A stretch of 64,000 nucleotides of DNA from an uncultured Commensalibacter sp. (GCA_946699565.1 CAMPDW010000001.1:62001-126000); one strand, 5' to 3'. Shown: positions 22,362 through 32,312, counted from the first letter of the stretch. The notes: generated by a model not told the origin, from the sequence alone. Numbers and translations are program-made.

Positions 22362-23270
22362 ATGACAAAGAACATATGTTTATTTGCCTCCTATTTATCA
22401 GGCTTCAACCTATTACCCGATACACAACATTACTTAAAACAGCTTCATTTATGTGGGTGGGAAGTTCATTTAATTCTATCTGGCAAAACTATTCTTTCAG
22501 CAGAATTACAAAATTTTTGTTCACAATATACCATTATACCTCATCTACGTCCCAATCAAGGCATGGATTTTGGAGCATGGCAGGATTTAATTTTGAAAAA
22601 AATAACAGATAATGCTGATTATATTTTATTAACAAATGATAGTATATTTGGCCCAATTTATCCTTTACAACCAATTTTTAAACGTATTTCTACTTTAAAT
22701 TTAAACTTATGGGGAATGATAGAAAGTTACGAAATAAATTGGCACTTTCAATCATGGTTTCTATGCTTTGACCACAAAAGTTTTAATCATCCGAAAATCC
22801 AAAATGTATTTTTACAACCTTTCAAAAATATGGATAAACCTACCATTATTCAACAAGGCGAATTAAAATTAGGTAAAGTAATACAAGAAATACCTAACTT
22901 TAACTACAAAGCTGCATGGTCTCCAAAAGGTTTCCGACCCTTTAGAAACAAATATCAAGTTAACCCTATGCATATAGATTGGTACAGTATTTTAAAATCT
23001 GGCAATGTGCCTTTTATTAAAAAAGAACTTATCCGTAATAATCATTTTGGAATATTTTGGCTTAATCATTATCGTGAATACTTAAAAAATAACAAATTTT
23101 TCCCTTTATCTAACATTGACAAATATCTAGAAATTTATGTTAATAACTCCCTCTTCAAACCTTATACGGTTTGGTGGAAACGATTAAAATATCTTGCCAT
23201 AACTTTTGATACAAAACTTGCTTGGAAATATTTCATGAAACAAGGTGTTTCTTGCCCTTTTCTTGCATAA
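22362..23270 (+). CDS. RgpF-like rhamnan-synthesis family protein
   Basis: The 302-residue protein matches the pattern of the RgpF family (rhamnan/O-antigen side-chain synthesis, often fused to glycosyltransferases). Recognisable blocks are FASYLSGFNLLPDTQHYLKQL at the start, PNQGMDFGAWQDLI, YILLTNDSIFGPIYPL, LWGMIESYEINWHFQSWFL and the late PMHIDWYSILKSGNVPFIKKELIRNN. No signal peptide or membrane helix is visible, so it is probably cytoplasmic or membrane-associated. Its final 38 bases overlap the 3' end of the convergent 934-residue glycosyltransferase gene. The exact sugar transferred is unknown. Confidence 0.8.
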   Translation: MTKNICLFASYLSGFNLLPDTQHYLKQLHLCGWEVHLILSGKTILSAELQNFCSQYTIIPHLRPNQGMDFGAWQDLILKKITDNADYILLTNDSIFGPIYPLQPIFKRISTLNLNLWGMIESYEINWHFQSWFLCFDHKSFNHPKIQNVFLQPFKNMDKPTIIQQGELKLGKVIQEIPNFNYKAAWSPKGFRPFRNKYQVNPMHIDWYSILKSGNVPFIKKELIRNNHFGIFWLNHYREYLKNNKFFPLSNIDKYLEIYVNNSLFKPYTVWWKRLKYLAITFDTKLAWKYFMKQGVSCPFLA

Positions 23271-26037
23271 CCCGATTGTAATATTGATACAATTCATCCG
23301 CTTGTTGTTCAAAAGTCATAATATGATCTTTATAAGGATTAACATAAGTATTAAAAAAAGATGTTCGATCTATTAAATCTTCAACCACTTTCTTTAAAAC
23401 TTTGTAATCCGCACGTAATGGGATATAGGTTCCATTAACACCATCCCTAACATCTTCAGCTTGAGCTCCAGGAGAAGTACAAACAACCCAAACATCCCTC
23501 AATAAAGCTTCCCTAACAGTTAGACCGTAGCTTTCTTTTAATTGTGAAGGGAAAAGTAATACATCAATATTATTAAAAAAATCATCAATTGTATCTACAT
23601 TATACGGCAGTACAGTTTTAATTTTTCCTTTTACATTCCATGATTTAACATTAATTGGTGGATATCCCATATTAACTTTACTGTCTACAATCGTTAATTG
23701 CCAATCTGAACGCTGTAATGTTCTGAATACATCAAAAACAAAGAAGAAACCTTTTACAATTTCGTCTCCAGAAACAAACCCAAATCTTAACGGTGCATTT
23801 GCTGGACGTTTTATTCTTTTTTTCTTTGGCTTATTAACCCCATTTCGATTAACGACAATCTTTTCTGGATCAATATCATTAGCCACATATAATTCACGAT
23901 GACTCTTGCTCGGACTTAATAATAAAGAAGCACCAGACAAAGCTTCTTTCATCAAAATCAATCGTTCATTTAAATATGAAGCATTTGGATCACAATAACG
24001 ACATACATTCAGATCAATTTTTTCTTGAAAACAATATTTGTAATCGCTTTTAAACATAAAAGTACGGTTACAAAGCCACCATGTATCATGCAAGGTAACA
24101 ATATATGGAATATTCATCCGTTGACAAGAAGATACCATCTGTAAACCCATATTTTGAATAGCATGAAAATGAACAATATCTGGTTGAACAGTTTCCAAAA
24201 CCATATCGAAAGGCTCAATAACTTCAATATTATTAAATTTGTGTATTGGATTATTTTGTAAAAGAAGTTCAATGGAATAAACTATAGATTCTTTACTTTT
24301 ATAACGATGCAAACCTTTACATGCTGAATGAGGACGCGTGGTAAAAACAGTAATTTCTACATTTTTTTCAGCCTTTATCCTTTGTGCCATTTCTTCTGCA
24401 ACTAATGTTGCCCCACCAAAAGAATATGGATCATAATGTAAATTAACAATTAATATTTTGAGCTTGTCATGACCCTTTTTTGAAACTTTCCTAAAAACAG
24501 GCTCCACTTGTTTTTGCATAATATTAGTTAAACTGTAATGATTAATAACATCGTGATAGGCCTGCTGTCCCAATTGTTTACGTAATTGAGGATTGCGTGC
24601 TAATAACAAAATTTTTTCTTTCCATTCATACTCAGATGACGCCAACAAACCATTTTTATGATCTTGAATAATTTTCGTAAAAGCTTGACGAGGTGAACAC
24701 ACAGAAGCTAATCCGAGAATAGAAGCTTCCAAATATTTAATGTTACTTTTAGCGTCATTAAAACCAATGTCTTCCAACGGAGCAATAGCAATATCTGCCT
24801 GAGCTAATAGTTCCATATATTGTTCAAAAGATTGAAAAGGCATAAATCGTATCTGATCTTCAACACTTTTAAAATTTTCTGGTAACTCAATTTCCCCTAC
24901 AATCCAAAATCGTAAGGATTTTTCTTTCAATAATGCAGATAAAATACCATTAGCGGCCACCAAGAAATCAGCATTATGAGTATTTGTTCCTGATCCATAA
25001 ATAAGAACTACTTCATCTTTATTTTTTATTAAATCAAAATCCGTTTTTTTACTCTCAGGGTAATATTCTGCTGCTATTTCAACAGTATGCTTATCTAGAG
25101 CATTTTCAATGACAACAACTTCTTTCATACCCACATACTGCATATAATGAGCTAGTGCTGGCGTAGAAGCAATTGCATGATCACAGGCTAATAAAGCCGT
25201 TCTAAATAGTCTTGAACCAAAAAGTAATAAATCAACTTCTTTTTTAGGTAATTTTTCAATAAAACCACATTGTAAGTACAATTTTTCATCAAAAATTAAA
25301 TCATCAACTTCCCACCAAGGTGATAAACCCAATCGTTTTGATTCTGAAATTTGTTCTAAAACATTTGGAAAACCAGGAACCCTGTAAAAAATAACTATTT
25401 TACATATTTGTAACACGGATAATACTTCAACTTGATTACGCCAATCAACGATTTTACATTTCCATCCTAATTTTTCAAAATATTCTTTTTTTTGTTGGAC
25501 ACGATATTTATAACACTGTGGTAAAACAACCTCAGCTACGATTAAAATTAATTCTGATTGAAAATCTGTTTTTTTTGAAAATTGATTATTAATAATTAAA
25601 TTAATTTTACTAACTTTTTCGTCTGGTAAAGCGGAATGTGTTTTGATATTTTTTTTAAAAGCTTCGACAATTTTATCAACTCTAGGGTATTTGTTTTGTA
25701 TTTTTAGATAAATTTTTTCATTTATTTTTTTATAAACGCCAATATATCCATTTTGTTTATAAATATTTTTAATACGTTTTAAAACGTGATTTAAAAATAT
25801 ATTTTTATTTATTAAAAAATAAGCCCCTCTTAAAAAAAAAGATTTTTGCTTACCACTAAATATATCTTCATAATATTCAATTTTTTGTCGTAAATCAAAA
25901 AGTCGAATTTCAAGATCTTGTATTTGTGAAGCCTGCGTATTTAAAATCTTAAGACTAAGATAATATTCATTAATAAGCCTATTTTTTTGTTCAATTTCAT
26001 TCTGCAAACAATTTATATTGCTATCTTTTTTAAACAT
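23233..26037 (-). CDS. Tandem glycosyltransferase with N-terminal coiled coil (934 aa)
   Basis: Three parts are visible. Residues about 8-60 form a coiled coil. Residues about 160-515 are a GT-B module with WWEVDDLIFDE, YGSGTNTHNADF, ADIAIAPLEDIGFNDAKSNIKYLEA and QQAYHDVINHYS. Residues about 524-930 are a second GT4 domain with VNLHYDPYSFGGATLVAEEMA, LHDTWWLCNRTFMF, a four-Cys stretch (FQEKIDLNVCRYCDPNA), FVSGDEIVKGF and the donor E-motif in LKESYGLTVREALLRDVWV. There are no membrane helices. The first module is clearly related to the central module of the 1038-residue protein at 27877. Both flank the RTX protein, suggesting a common surface-glycan or glycoprotein job. Donors and acceptor are unknown. 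Confidence 0.82.
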   Translation of the reverse strand: MFKKDSNINCLQNEIEQKNRLINEYYLSLKILNTQASQIQDLEIRLFDLRQKIEYYEDIFSGKQKSFFLRGAYFLINKNIFLNHVLKRIKNIYKQNGYIGVYKKINEKIYLKIQNKYPRVDKIVEAFKKNIKTHSALPDEKVSKINLIINNQFSKKTDFQSELILIVAEVVLPQCYKYRVQQKKEYFEKLGWKCKIVDWRNQVEVLSVLQICKIVIFYRVPGFPNVLEQISESKRLGLSPWWEVDDLIFDEKLYLQCGFIEKLPKKEVDLLLFGSRLFRTALLACDHAIASTPALAHYMQYVGMKEVVVIENALDKHTVEIAAEYYPESKKTDFDLIKNKDEVVLIYGSGTNTHNADFLVAANGILSALLKEKSLRFWIVGEIELPENFKSVEDQIRFMPFQSFEQYMELLAQADIAIAPLEDIGFNDAKSNIKYLEASILGLASVCSPRQAFTKIIQDHKNGLLASSEYEWKEKILLLARNPQLRKQLGQQAYHDVINHYSLTNIMQKQVEPVFRKVSKKGHDKLKILIVNLHYDPYSFGGATLVAEEMAQRIKAEKNVEITVFTTRPHSACKGLHRYKSKESIVYSIELLLQNNPIHKFNNIEVIEPFDMVLETVQPDIVHFHAIQNMGLQMVSSCQRMNIPYIVTLHDTWWLCNRTFMFKSDYKYCFQEKIDLNVCRYCDPNASYLNERLILMKEALSGASLLLSPSKSHRELYVANDIDPEKIVVNRNGVNKPKKKRIKRPANAPLRFGFVSGDEIVKGFFFVFDVFRTLQRSDWQLTIVDSKVNMGYPPINVKSWNVKGKIKTVLPYNVDTIDDFFNNIDVLLFPSQLKESYGLTVREALLRDVWVVCTSPGAQAEDVRDGVNGTYIPLRADYKVLKKVVEDLIDRTSFFNTYVNPYKDHIMTFEQQADELYQYYNRVMQEKGKKHLVS

Positions 26038-26065
26038 TAATTGTGACTTACATAAAATAATTAAT

Positions 26066-26105
26066 AAAAAAAGCTCATTATTCTAATAATAATAAGCTTT
26101 TTTTT
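26066..26105 (-). terminator. Terminator between the RTX gene and the 934-residue glycosyltransferase gene
   Basis: AAAAAAGCT and AGCTTTTTT arms with an inner ATT/AAT pairing form a hairpin with a T run on both strands. It separates the two minus-strand genes, so they are likely transcribed separately. Confidence 0.7.
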
Positions 26106-26132
26106 AATAAAAATTAAAAAATTTTAACAATA

Positions 26133-27614
26133 TTATTTGTTAAAATTAAGTGGTAAAATTTGATTTGGATTAATATCTTGAACTTTCATACCACCAAGAA
26201 TCAATTTGTGGTTACCTAAATCAAGAACCGCATTACCATTTTCATCATGTGCATTTTGTAAAATACGAGTTACATCGTTATTATCATATCCATAATTTAC
26301 AAGTTCAATGATATTATTTTTAGATTTAGCAAAGTCAGTAATTAATGTTGTACCACCATCATCAGTTGCTTTATTGAACATAAACAAGTTATCACCAGCA
26401 CCACCTGTTAATGTATTGGAACCAACACCACCAACAAGCGTATCATTACCATAACCACCGACACCAAGAAGTTGAGTATCTGCACCTTTAGTTGTATCTG
26501 TGTAAATTAACAAGTTAGTTGAAGAAGCTGAACCATCCAATGTTTGGTTACCACCAACACCTGGCATAAGCATGACATATGCATTCTTCAGATTATGCGC
26601 GTTTAAATGGAAGTTAACACCCCTACCACCATAAATTTCAGAAAAACCACCTTCAATATCACCACCTGTTAAACTTACATTAGTCTCACCGGTACCATTA
26701 AAATACTTAAAATTACCTGTAACATCAAAAGTATTGGTATTACCATGAATAACATCAAAATTATTTGTAATAGCTGTAACGGTACTATGACTACCGCCCA
26801 AGAATTCATTACGGTTGAAGTTTTTCTGCCCATCAAAATAAACTGTATCTGTATTACCACCATATACAGTACTACCACCTCCAACAGTCATAACGTTATT
26901 TCCAGATACGTCATTGATAACACTGTTATCACCTAAATTAACTGTTGTATTACCACCCTTAATCGTAACCGTATTATATCCGCTATTTTCAGCAGTAATT
27001 GTATCTTGACCCGAAGCTATAACAGTATTGCTACCCTTACCAAGTTTAATAAGATTCTTACCTTCACCAGCATCTATTACATTATTGCCATTACCAGCTT
27101 CAATTGTATCATCACCGTTGCCTGTAGTAATTGTCCAATCACCAACCTGATTATCAGTACTATTTCCAATAAAATGAATTGGACCTTCTTTAGAACCACC
27201 AGAAAATTCACCACTTTCCAAATTGGCTCTATAAGTTACAACATTACTTATCCCAGCTAAAACACGTATAAAACGACCAGCTGTCATTTGTGAAGTAACA
27301 TCAATAGGATCCTTTACAAAATTATTGCCCGGACCTGCAACACTACCTATTGTAAGAAAATCGAATCCATTTTTAAGGTTATAAGAACCACCTTGCGAAA
27401 TAATACCCGCATGCGTTTTCGTTTCTCCATCTCTTAATAATGAAGAATAAGAAGCTATTCGAGTCGAAACAAAATGCTCAATATCCATATCATGAGCGTT
27501 ATAATGATTTTCAATATCTTCCCTAAACTGATTCGCCATATTAATAGCTTGTGATCCATCCACAGTAACAGCGATTGAAGAATCTGAACCACCTGGAATT
27601 GTAATTATTGCCAT
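26133..27614 (-). CDS. RTX-repeat (hemolysin-type calcium-binding) protein
   Basis: The 493-residue acidic, Gly/Asn/Thr-rich protein has no N-terminal signal peptide. Nonapeptide-like RTX repeats GNGDDTIEAGNGNNVIDAGEG lie at about residues 165-187. Degenerate beta-strand repeats rich in TVT/NTV follow in the middle, and a second RTX block (YGNDTLVGGVGSNTLTGGAGDN) lies near residues 388-409. The C-terminal FMFNK...TTLITDFAKSKNNIIEL is the standard end of RTX C-domains (a peptidase-M10 serralysin-C-like pattern), with no protease motif. Such proteins usually leave by a type I system, but none is encoded here. It could be an adhesin or matrix protein. Large glycosyltransferase genes flank it on both sides. 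Confidence 0.82.
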   Translation of the reverse strand: MAIITIPGGSDSSIAVTVDGSQAINMANQFREDIENHYNAHDMDIEHFVSTRIASYSSLLRDGETKTHAGIISQGGSYNLKNGFDFLTIGSVAGPGNNFVKDPIDVTSQMTAGRFIRVLAGISNVVTYRANLESGEFSGGSKEGPIHFIGNSTDNQVGDWTITTGNGDDTIEAGNGNNVIDAGEGKNLIKLGKGSNTVIASGQDTITAENSGYNTVTIKGGNTTVNLGDNSVINDVSGNNVMTVGGGSTVYGGNTDTVYFDGQKNFNRNEFLGGSHSTVTAITNNFDVIHGNTNTFDVTGNFKYFNGTGETNVSLTGGDIEGGFSEIYGGRGVNFHLNAHNLKNAYVMLMPGVGGNQTLDGSASSTNLLIYTDTTKGADTQLLGVGGYGNDTLVGGVGSNTLTGGAGDNLFMFNKATDDGGTTLITDFAKSKNNIIELVNYGYDNNDVTRILQNAHDENGNAVLDLGNHKLILGGMKVQDINPNQILPLNFNK

Positions 27615-27876
27615 ATCTACTTTACTCTATAAAATTAATTAATTTGTTATTTATTATAACTTATTAAGTATTAATAAAACAATATAATAATTATATTAAT
27701 ACAAACTGAAATAGTTAATTATTAACCTATATCAATTATACTACCCAAAATCAAATTTAAAAAATCTCATTTAAATTTGAAAAATATTAACTATTTTAAA
27801 ATAATGCCTATTTGCTCTTACCTTTTAAATTTATTATAACGCTTAAAAATATAATAATTTTGCTAGGATTTTAATA

Positions 27877-30800
27877 ATGGTAATTAAACAATTTAATCAT
27901 CAATATTCTCTTAATAATCTATTAAAAGATTCTACAGAAAACCTGCTTTTTCATATTCCTTTAATAAAAAATAAAATACATCATCATTATTCGATTCTTG
28001 TTTGGCTGCTTTCAAAAACCTATCCTCAAAAAATTGCAATTTTTGATGATGATATTTCAAACAACCTCTACACGAATATAACTGAAATTATTAATTCTTT
28101 TGAATTAAATTGTCAATGTTATAGTAATAAACGAAATATTGATAACAATGAAAATCCGACCTTAAACGTCTTATTACCGTTAAACTTAAATCCCGATCTT
28201 TTGTCTTATGATTTAATTTATATTAATAGCTCTAATCAATTTCTTACCAAAACACCTTTTCTATCTCAGATTAATAATAATTTCCCTGAAAATACTTTAA
28301 TTGTTATTGATAATATTTTCAATGATAACACAATTGCCAAAGAAAATTATCCAGTTATTATCAATTGGCAAACTCAATATTTATATTTTGAATTTTTTCA
28401 TCATAATGGTCTTACTATTCTTTATAAAGGAGATCCTACGGATGATTATTTAAAAGAATTATTCGACCTTAAACATGACCCCATATTAGTTCAACGTTTT
28501 CAAAAAAAATGTGCTTTTATTGACCATTATTGGTCAATGTATTTTACCCTTCATGGTAATGAAAAAAAATTTAACCATAACGAGTATTTTAAAAACAAAA
28601 TTCAAACAAATTTATTGGAAAATAAAAATCACTACCTCAAAAAAGAAGTTGAGGCTCAGCAAATTAAACTTAATAATTATGAAAAATCAACCAATGAGTT
28701 AATTGAACAAATTAATACTTTAAATACACAATATGAAGATTTAAATTTGGAAAAATTAAAAAATGCAAATAAAATTAAAATTATACTTGAAAAATTAACA
28801 AACTATAATTACGATTCTTTAATTAATTCAATTTTTGATAAAAACAATATAAATAATTTCGATAATACCGGGAATTCAAATGACAATAATGAAGCGTTAA
28901 GCAAAAAAATCTCTATAATTTTCAACGAGCAAAATAAAAACATCATTTTTAATTTAAACAGCGTTTTATCTTTTTTAAATACACCTTCCAAGGTTCCATC
29001 TCACAAATCGAGACCTCCTTCATATTATAATCCTGTTCGACACGTTTTATTCGTAGCGGGAGAACCAGAAACACCAGGTGTAATTTATCGATGTTACCGT
29101 AATGCAGAAGCCTGTATAATGGCTGGTCATGAAGCCAAAGTAGTCAATGCCGCTGATATTAGTTTTAATGAAATTCAATGGGCTAATGTCATCATATTAT
29201 GGCGTGTTGAATTTAGTGGTCATATTAATGGTATTTTTAATCTTAGCAAACAATGTAATACCCTAACCGCTTTTGATGCTGATGATATAGTTTTCAAACC
29301 ACATTTCGCCCATATAGAAATCATTGACGGAATACGCACTATTGGTACAACTGAAGCAAATACGGCTCATACTTTTCATAATATGCGCCAAACCTTGATA
29401 CGTTCTGATTTTGCCGTGGCCACAACAAAAGAAATGCGTGAACATATGGCACAAGAGCTTATCCCTAAACACGCTGGACCTTTAATTTTTACTCTCCCTA
29501 ATATTTTTAATGACGATTGTGTTAAACTGTCACGTTTCGCCTCTCGTGTTTTTCAAGCAACTAAAAATGATAATTTTATTCGTATAGGCTATGCATCAGG
29601 AACGCGAACCCATCAACGTGATTTTGCACTTGTAATTCCAGCATTAATTTCACTTTTCCAGCAACGTCCAAATGTTCGGGTTGTTCTTTTTAGAGAGCCA
29701 GGAAATCATCGTCCAATCTTACATATGAATGAATTTCCAGAATTAACGGACTATGAACATTTTATCGAATGGCGTGATACAGTTCCATTGAAAAACCTTC
29801 CCCAAGAATTGGCACGTTTTGATATATCAATTGCACCTCTTGAAATTAATAATGTATTTTGTAATGCTAAAAGCGAATTGAAATTTTTTGAAGCCGCCTT
29901 GGCAAATGTATGCTCAATTACTTCACCAACAAAACCTCTGAAACGTTGTATAAAACATGGTGTTACAGGTTTCCTTGCCTCAACAGCTCAAGAATGGGAA
30001 ACTTATTTATTAAGACTTGTTGATGATAAAAGCTTGAGAAAGAAAATAGCTCAAAATGCTTATCATGATGTCTTATGGAATTTTAGTATTCAAAGACAAT
30101 CCAAATTATGTGATACAATATTACAAAGTTTGATCAATGAAAAAGGGGCGGCATTGGCAGGTGAAACCTTTATTACCCGAAACACTTATCATAACCGTAA
30201 ACTTCCTATCATTCCTCCTAGTCTTGTTTTATTCCAACATGATAATTTACAAGAATCAGAGGTAACCGTTATTATTACTTCTTTCAATTATCAACGTTAT
30301 CTTCTTGAAGCATTAGAATCCGTTTATATCCAAACCCTAAAAAATATTGATTTAATCGTTGTTGATGATGGTTCAACTGATGATTCATTACCTTTATTAA
30401 TAGATTGGGCTAACCAACATAAAAACCGCTTCAATCGTTTACAAATTCATAAATCCATTAATAATGTAGGATTAGGTGGAGCCCGTAATATTGGTATTGC
30501 CGCAAGTGAAACCTTATATTCTATGCAGCTAGATGCTGATAATCGTTTAATGCCAGATACATGTGAAATATTACTTGATGCATTAAAAGGCACAAATATT
30601 GGTTATGCCTATCCCGAAATTCATCATTTTGGTGAAGCACAGGCTGTAGGTGGAGACATCCCTTTCAACCCTTTACGCCTTACCATCGGGAATTACATTG
30701 ATGCAATGGTTTTAGTGGCCAAATGGGCATGGGCTGCTGTCGGAGGATTTTATGTTCAAAAAGATGCTATGGGTTGGGAAGATTACGATCTTTGGTGTTG

Positions 30801-30993
30801 TCTGGCTGAAATGGGAATTGCAGGAACACAGGTTAATATTGCAAATGCTGAATATAGAGCCCACTATTCATCCATGACAAATGTCTTAACTGAACAAAAT
30901 ACCCATAAACCTAAAGTTGTTTCTCACCTTGAAAAGAGGCATCCATGGCTCGATATTATTTACCCTGAAGTTTCTCCTTGGAATGAAAAATAA
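27877..30993 (+). CDS. Multidomain glycosyltransferase: MT-like domain, coiled coil, GT4-like module, GT2 (1038 aa)
   Basis: Residues about 20-205 resemble the class I methyltransferase domains often fused to glycosyltransferases (HHHYSILVWLLSKTYP..., ending FEFFHHNGLTILYKG). The glycine-rich SAM loop is replaced by IAIFDDDISNNL. Residues about 245-305 are coiled coil, with an Asn-rich linker to about 345. A GT-B module follows (about 388-755) with HVLFVAGEPETPGVIYR, DADDIVF, YASGTRTHQRDF, DISIAPLEINNVFCNAKSELKFFEA and QNAYHDV. Residues about 795-1038 are a GT2 domain with VIITSFNYQRYLLEALESV, VVDDGSTDDS, the DXD-type QLDADN and WEDYDLW. It is divergent from the RTX gene. Acceptor and sugars are unknown. 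Confidence 0.85.
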   Translation: MVIKQFNHQYSLNNLLKDSTENLLFHIPLIKNKIHHHYSILVWLLSKTYPQKIAIFDDDISNNLYTNITEIINSFELNCQCYSNKRNIDNNENPTLNVLLPLNLNPDLLSYDLIYINSSNQFLTKTPFLSQINNNFPENTLIVIDNIFNDNTIAKENYPVIINWQTQYLYFEFFHHNGLTILYKGDPTDDYLKELFDLKHDPILVQRFQKKCAFIDHYWSMYFTLHGNEKKFNHNEYFKNKIQTNLLENKNHYLKKEVEAQQIKLNNYEKSTNELIEQINTLNTQYEDLNLEKLKNANKIKIILEKLTNYNYDSLINSIFDKNNINNFDNTGNSNDNNEALSKKISIIFNEQNKNIIFNLNSVLSFLNTPSKVPSHKSRPPSYYNPVRHVLFVAGEPETPGVIYRCYRNAEACIMAGHEAKVVNAADISFNEIQWANVIILWRVEFSGHINGIFNLSKQCNTLTAFDADDIVFKPHFAHIEIIDGIRTIGTTEANTAHTFHNMRQTLIRSDFAVATTKEMREHMAQELIPKHAGPLIFTLPNIFNDDCVKLSRFASRVFQATKNDNFIRIGYASGTRTHQRDFALVIPALISLFQQRPNVRVVLFREPGNHRPILHMNEFPELTDYEHFIEWRDTVPLKNLPQELARFDISIAPLEINNVFCNAKSELKFFEAALANVCSITSPTKPLKRCIKHGVTGFLASTAQEWETYLLRLVDDKSLRKKIAQNAYHDVLWNFSIQRQSKLCDTILQSLINEKGAALAGETFITRNTYHNRKLPIIPPSLVLFQHDNLQESEVTVIITSFNYQRYLLEALESVYIQTLKNIDLIVVDDGSTDDSLPLLIDWANQHKNRFNRLQIHKSINNVGLGGARNIGIAASETLYSMQLDADNRLMPDTCEILLDALKGTNIGYAYPEIHHFGEAQAVGGDIPFNPLRLTIGNYIDAMVLVAKWAWAAVGGFYVQKDAMGWEDYDLWCCLAEMGIAGTQVNIANAEYRAHYSSMTNVLTEQNTHKPKVVSHLEKRHPWLDIIYPEVSPWNEK

Positions 30994-31102
30994 ATAAAGA
31001 TTTAAATAAATTAAATATTATTAACAAATAATAATGTATATTCATTTTTAAATTTCATTACTTATTAATAATAAATTATTAAAATATTTAATATAAGTTA
31101 AA

Positions 31103-31135
31103 TAAAGCATTAAAATTATGCTTTAGTGATTTTTT
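31103..31135 (+). terminator. Weak terminator after the 1038-residue glycosyltransferase gene
   Basis: TAAAGCAT and ATGCTTTA pair across a 7-base loop, with a T run (TTTTTT) four bases later. It is about 110 bases downstream of the stop. Confidence 0.4.
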
Positions 31136-31230
31136 AACAACAAATAAAAAAAATAAAAATATGGAATAGATTAGTTAATTATTTGCGTTAATATTATTTT
31201 AAATATAAAATTATATAAGGAGGGTAAATA

Positions 31231-32274
31231 ATGGAATGTCAAAATAATAATGTTGTAATTAAATCTGTCAGCTGGGGAAGTATTATCGCAGGTATATTCA
31301 CCTTTATGGCTGTATTTATTCTACTGTTTATATTAGGAAGTAGTTTAGGTATTTCCATGATATCCCCTAAATCCAACGATATTATAAATGGTTCAGGAAC
31401 AACCATTATTATCTGGACTGCAGTTTCAATCCTTATAAGCTTGGCATGTGCTGCTTTTATTACTGGAAGATTGGCAGGAATTAATGGACTTATTCATGGC
31501 TTTCTTGTTTGGGCAGCTTCCTTGATCCTTTCAATTTTTATTGGAAGTATGATTATGGGATCAATTTTATCCATAATTAGCGGAACAATGGGAACGATAG
31601 CTTCCTCAACAGGTTCTGTAATCAGTGGAATTGGTTCTGCATCTCACAGTGGAATATCTGACATTTTCGATTTAAGTAAATCCACATTGAAGAAAATGGA
31701 CTTTAAGACAGATACCAATAACCAACAATTAAATCAAAATGTTATCGAAGCATTAAAAAAGAGTGATATTCCTGCCTTACATCCTGATTTCTTATCTTCG
31801 CAATTTAATGAGGTCAAAAAAGAAACTAAATATGCAATTAAACAAATAACCATTAATCCTAATAACGCAGATCAGATTATTTCAGATCTTATCAATCATT
31901 TAAAAACACGTGCTCAAAATATTTATCAATCCATTGATCGTAATGATATTGAAAAAGCTATTACAAATAATACGAATTTAAATTCTAAAGAAGCAGAACA
32001 TTCAATCAATAATATTCTTACCATGCACCAACAAGCTGTTCAACAGGCTAATGATAAGCTTAATGAATTACAAAACAACCTTCAAGCAGCCAAGCAACAA
32101 TTAAATACATTAAAAGAACAAGCAAAAGAAAAAGCTGACATGACTGTTAAAGTTATAGCTCGTCTTTCTTTTTGGTTTTTCATTGCTTTATTAATTGGGG
32201 CATTGATTAGTACAGCCTGTGGTTTATTAGGTGAAAAAACCGTTGAAAAAGAACATCATAATTATAATCATTAA
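31231..32274 (+). CDS. Membrane protein with YrzE/PhnA-like helices and a coiled-coil middle
   Basis: The 347-residue protein starts with VSWGSIIAGIFTFMAVFILLFILGSSLGISM, then two more membrane helices. A Gly/Ser-rich stretch leads to a long soluble helical region (about residues 140-310). This includes a Gln/Asn-rich coiled coil, QQAVQQANDKLNELQNN. One last helix, FWFFIALLIGALISTACGLLG, precedes the stop. The first half recalls the alphaproteobacterial 'PhnA-like' membrane proteins, often seen near stress genes. No function is assigned. A strong AAGGAGGG ribosome site precedes the ATG. A clear terminator follows, so it is monocistronic. Confidence 0.7.
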   Translation: MECQNNNVVIKSVSWGSIIAGIFTFMAVFILLFILGSSLGISMISPKSNDIINGSGTTIIIWTAVSILISLACAAFITGRLAGINGLIHGFLVWAASLILSIFIGSMIMGSILSIISGTMGTIASSTGSVISGIGSASHSGISDIFDLSKSTLKKMDFKTDTNNQQLNQNVIEALKKSDIPALHPDFLSSQFNEVKKETKYAIKQITINPNNADQIISDLINHLKTRAQNIYQSIDRNDIEKAITNNTNLNSKEAEHSINNILTMHQQAVQQANDKLNELQNNLQAAKQQLNTLKEQAKEKADMTVKVIARLSFWFFIALLIGALISTACGLLGEKTVEKEHHNYNH

Positions 32275-32312
32275 ATCATAAAATATCTCATTTTATATAC
32301 TAATAACCCATT

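Noticed and set aside
26675-27260. Overlapping frames inside the RTX gene
   Set aside because: They are shadows of the Gly/Asn/Thr-rich repeats in other frames.
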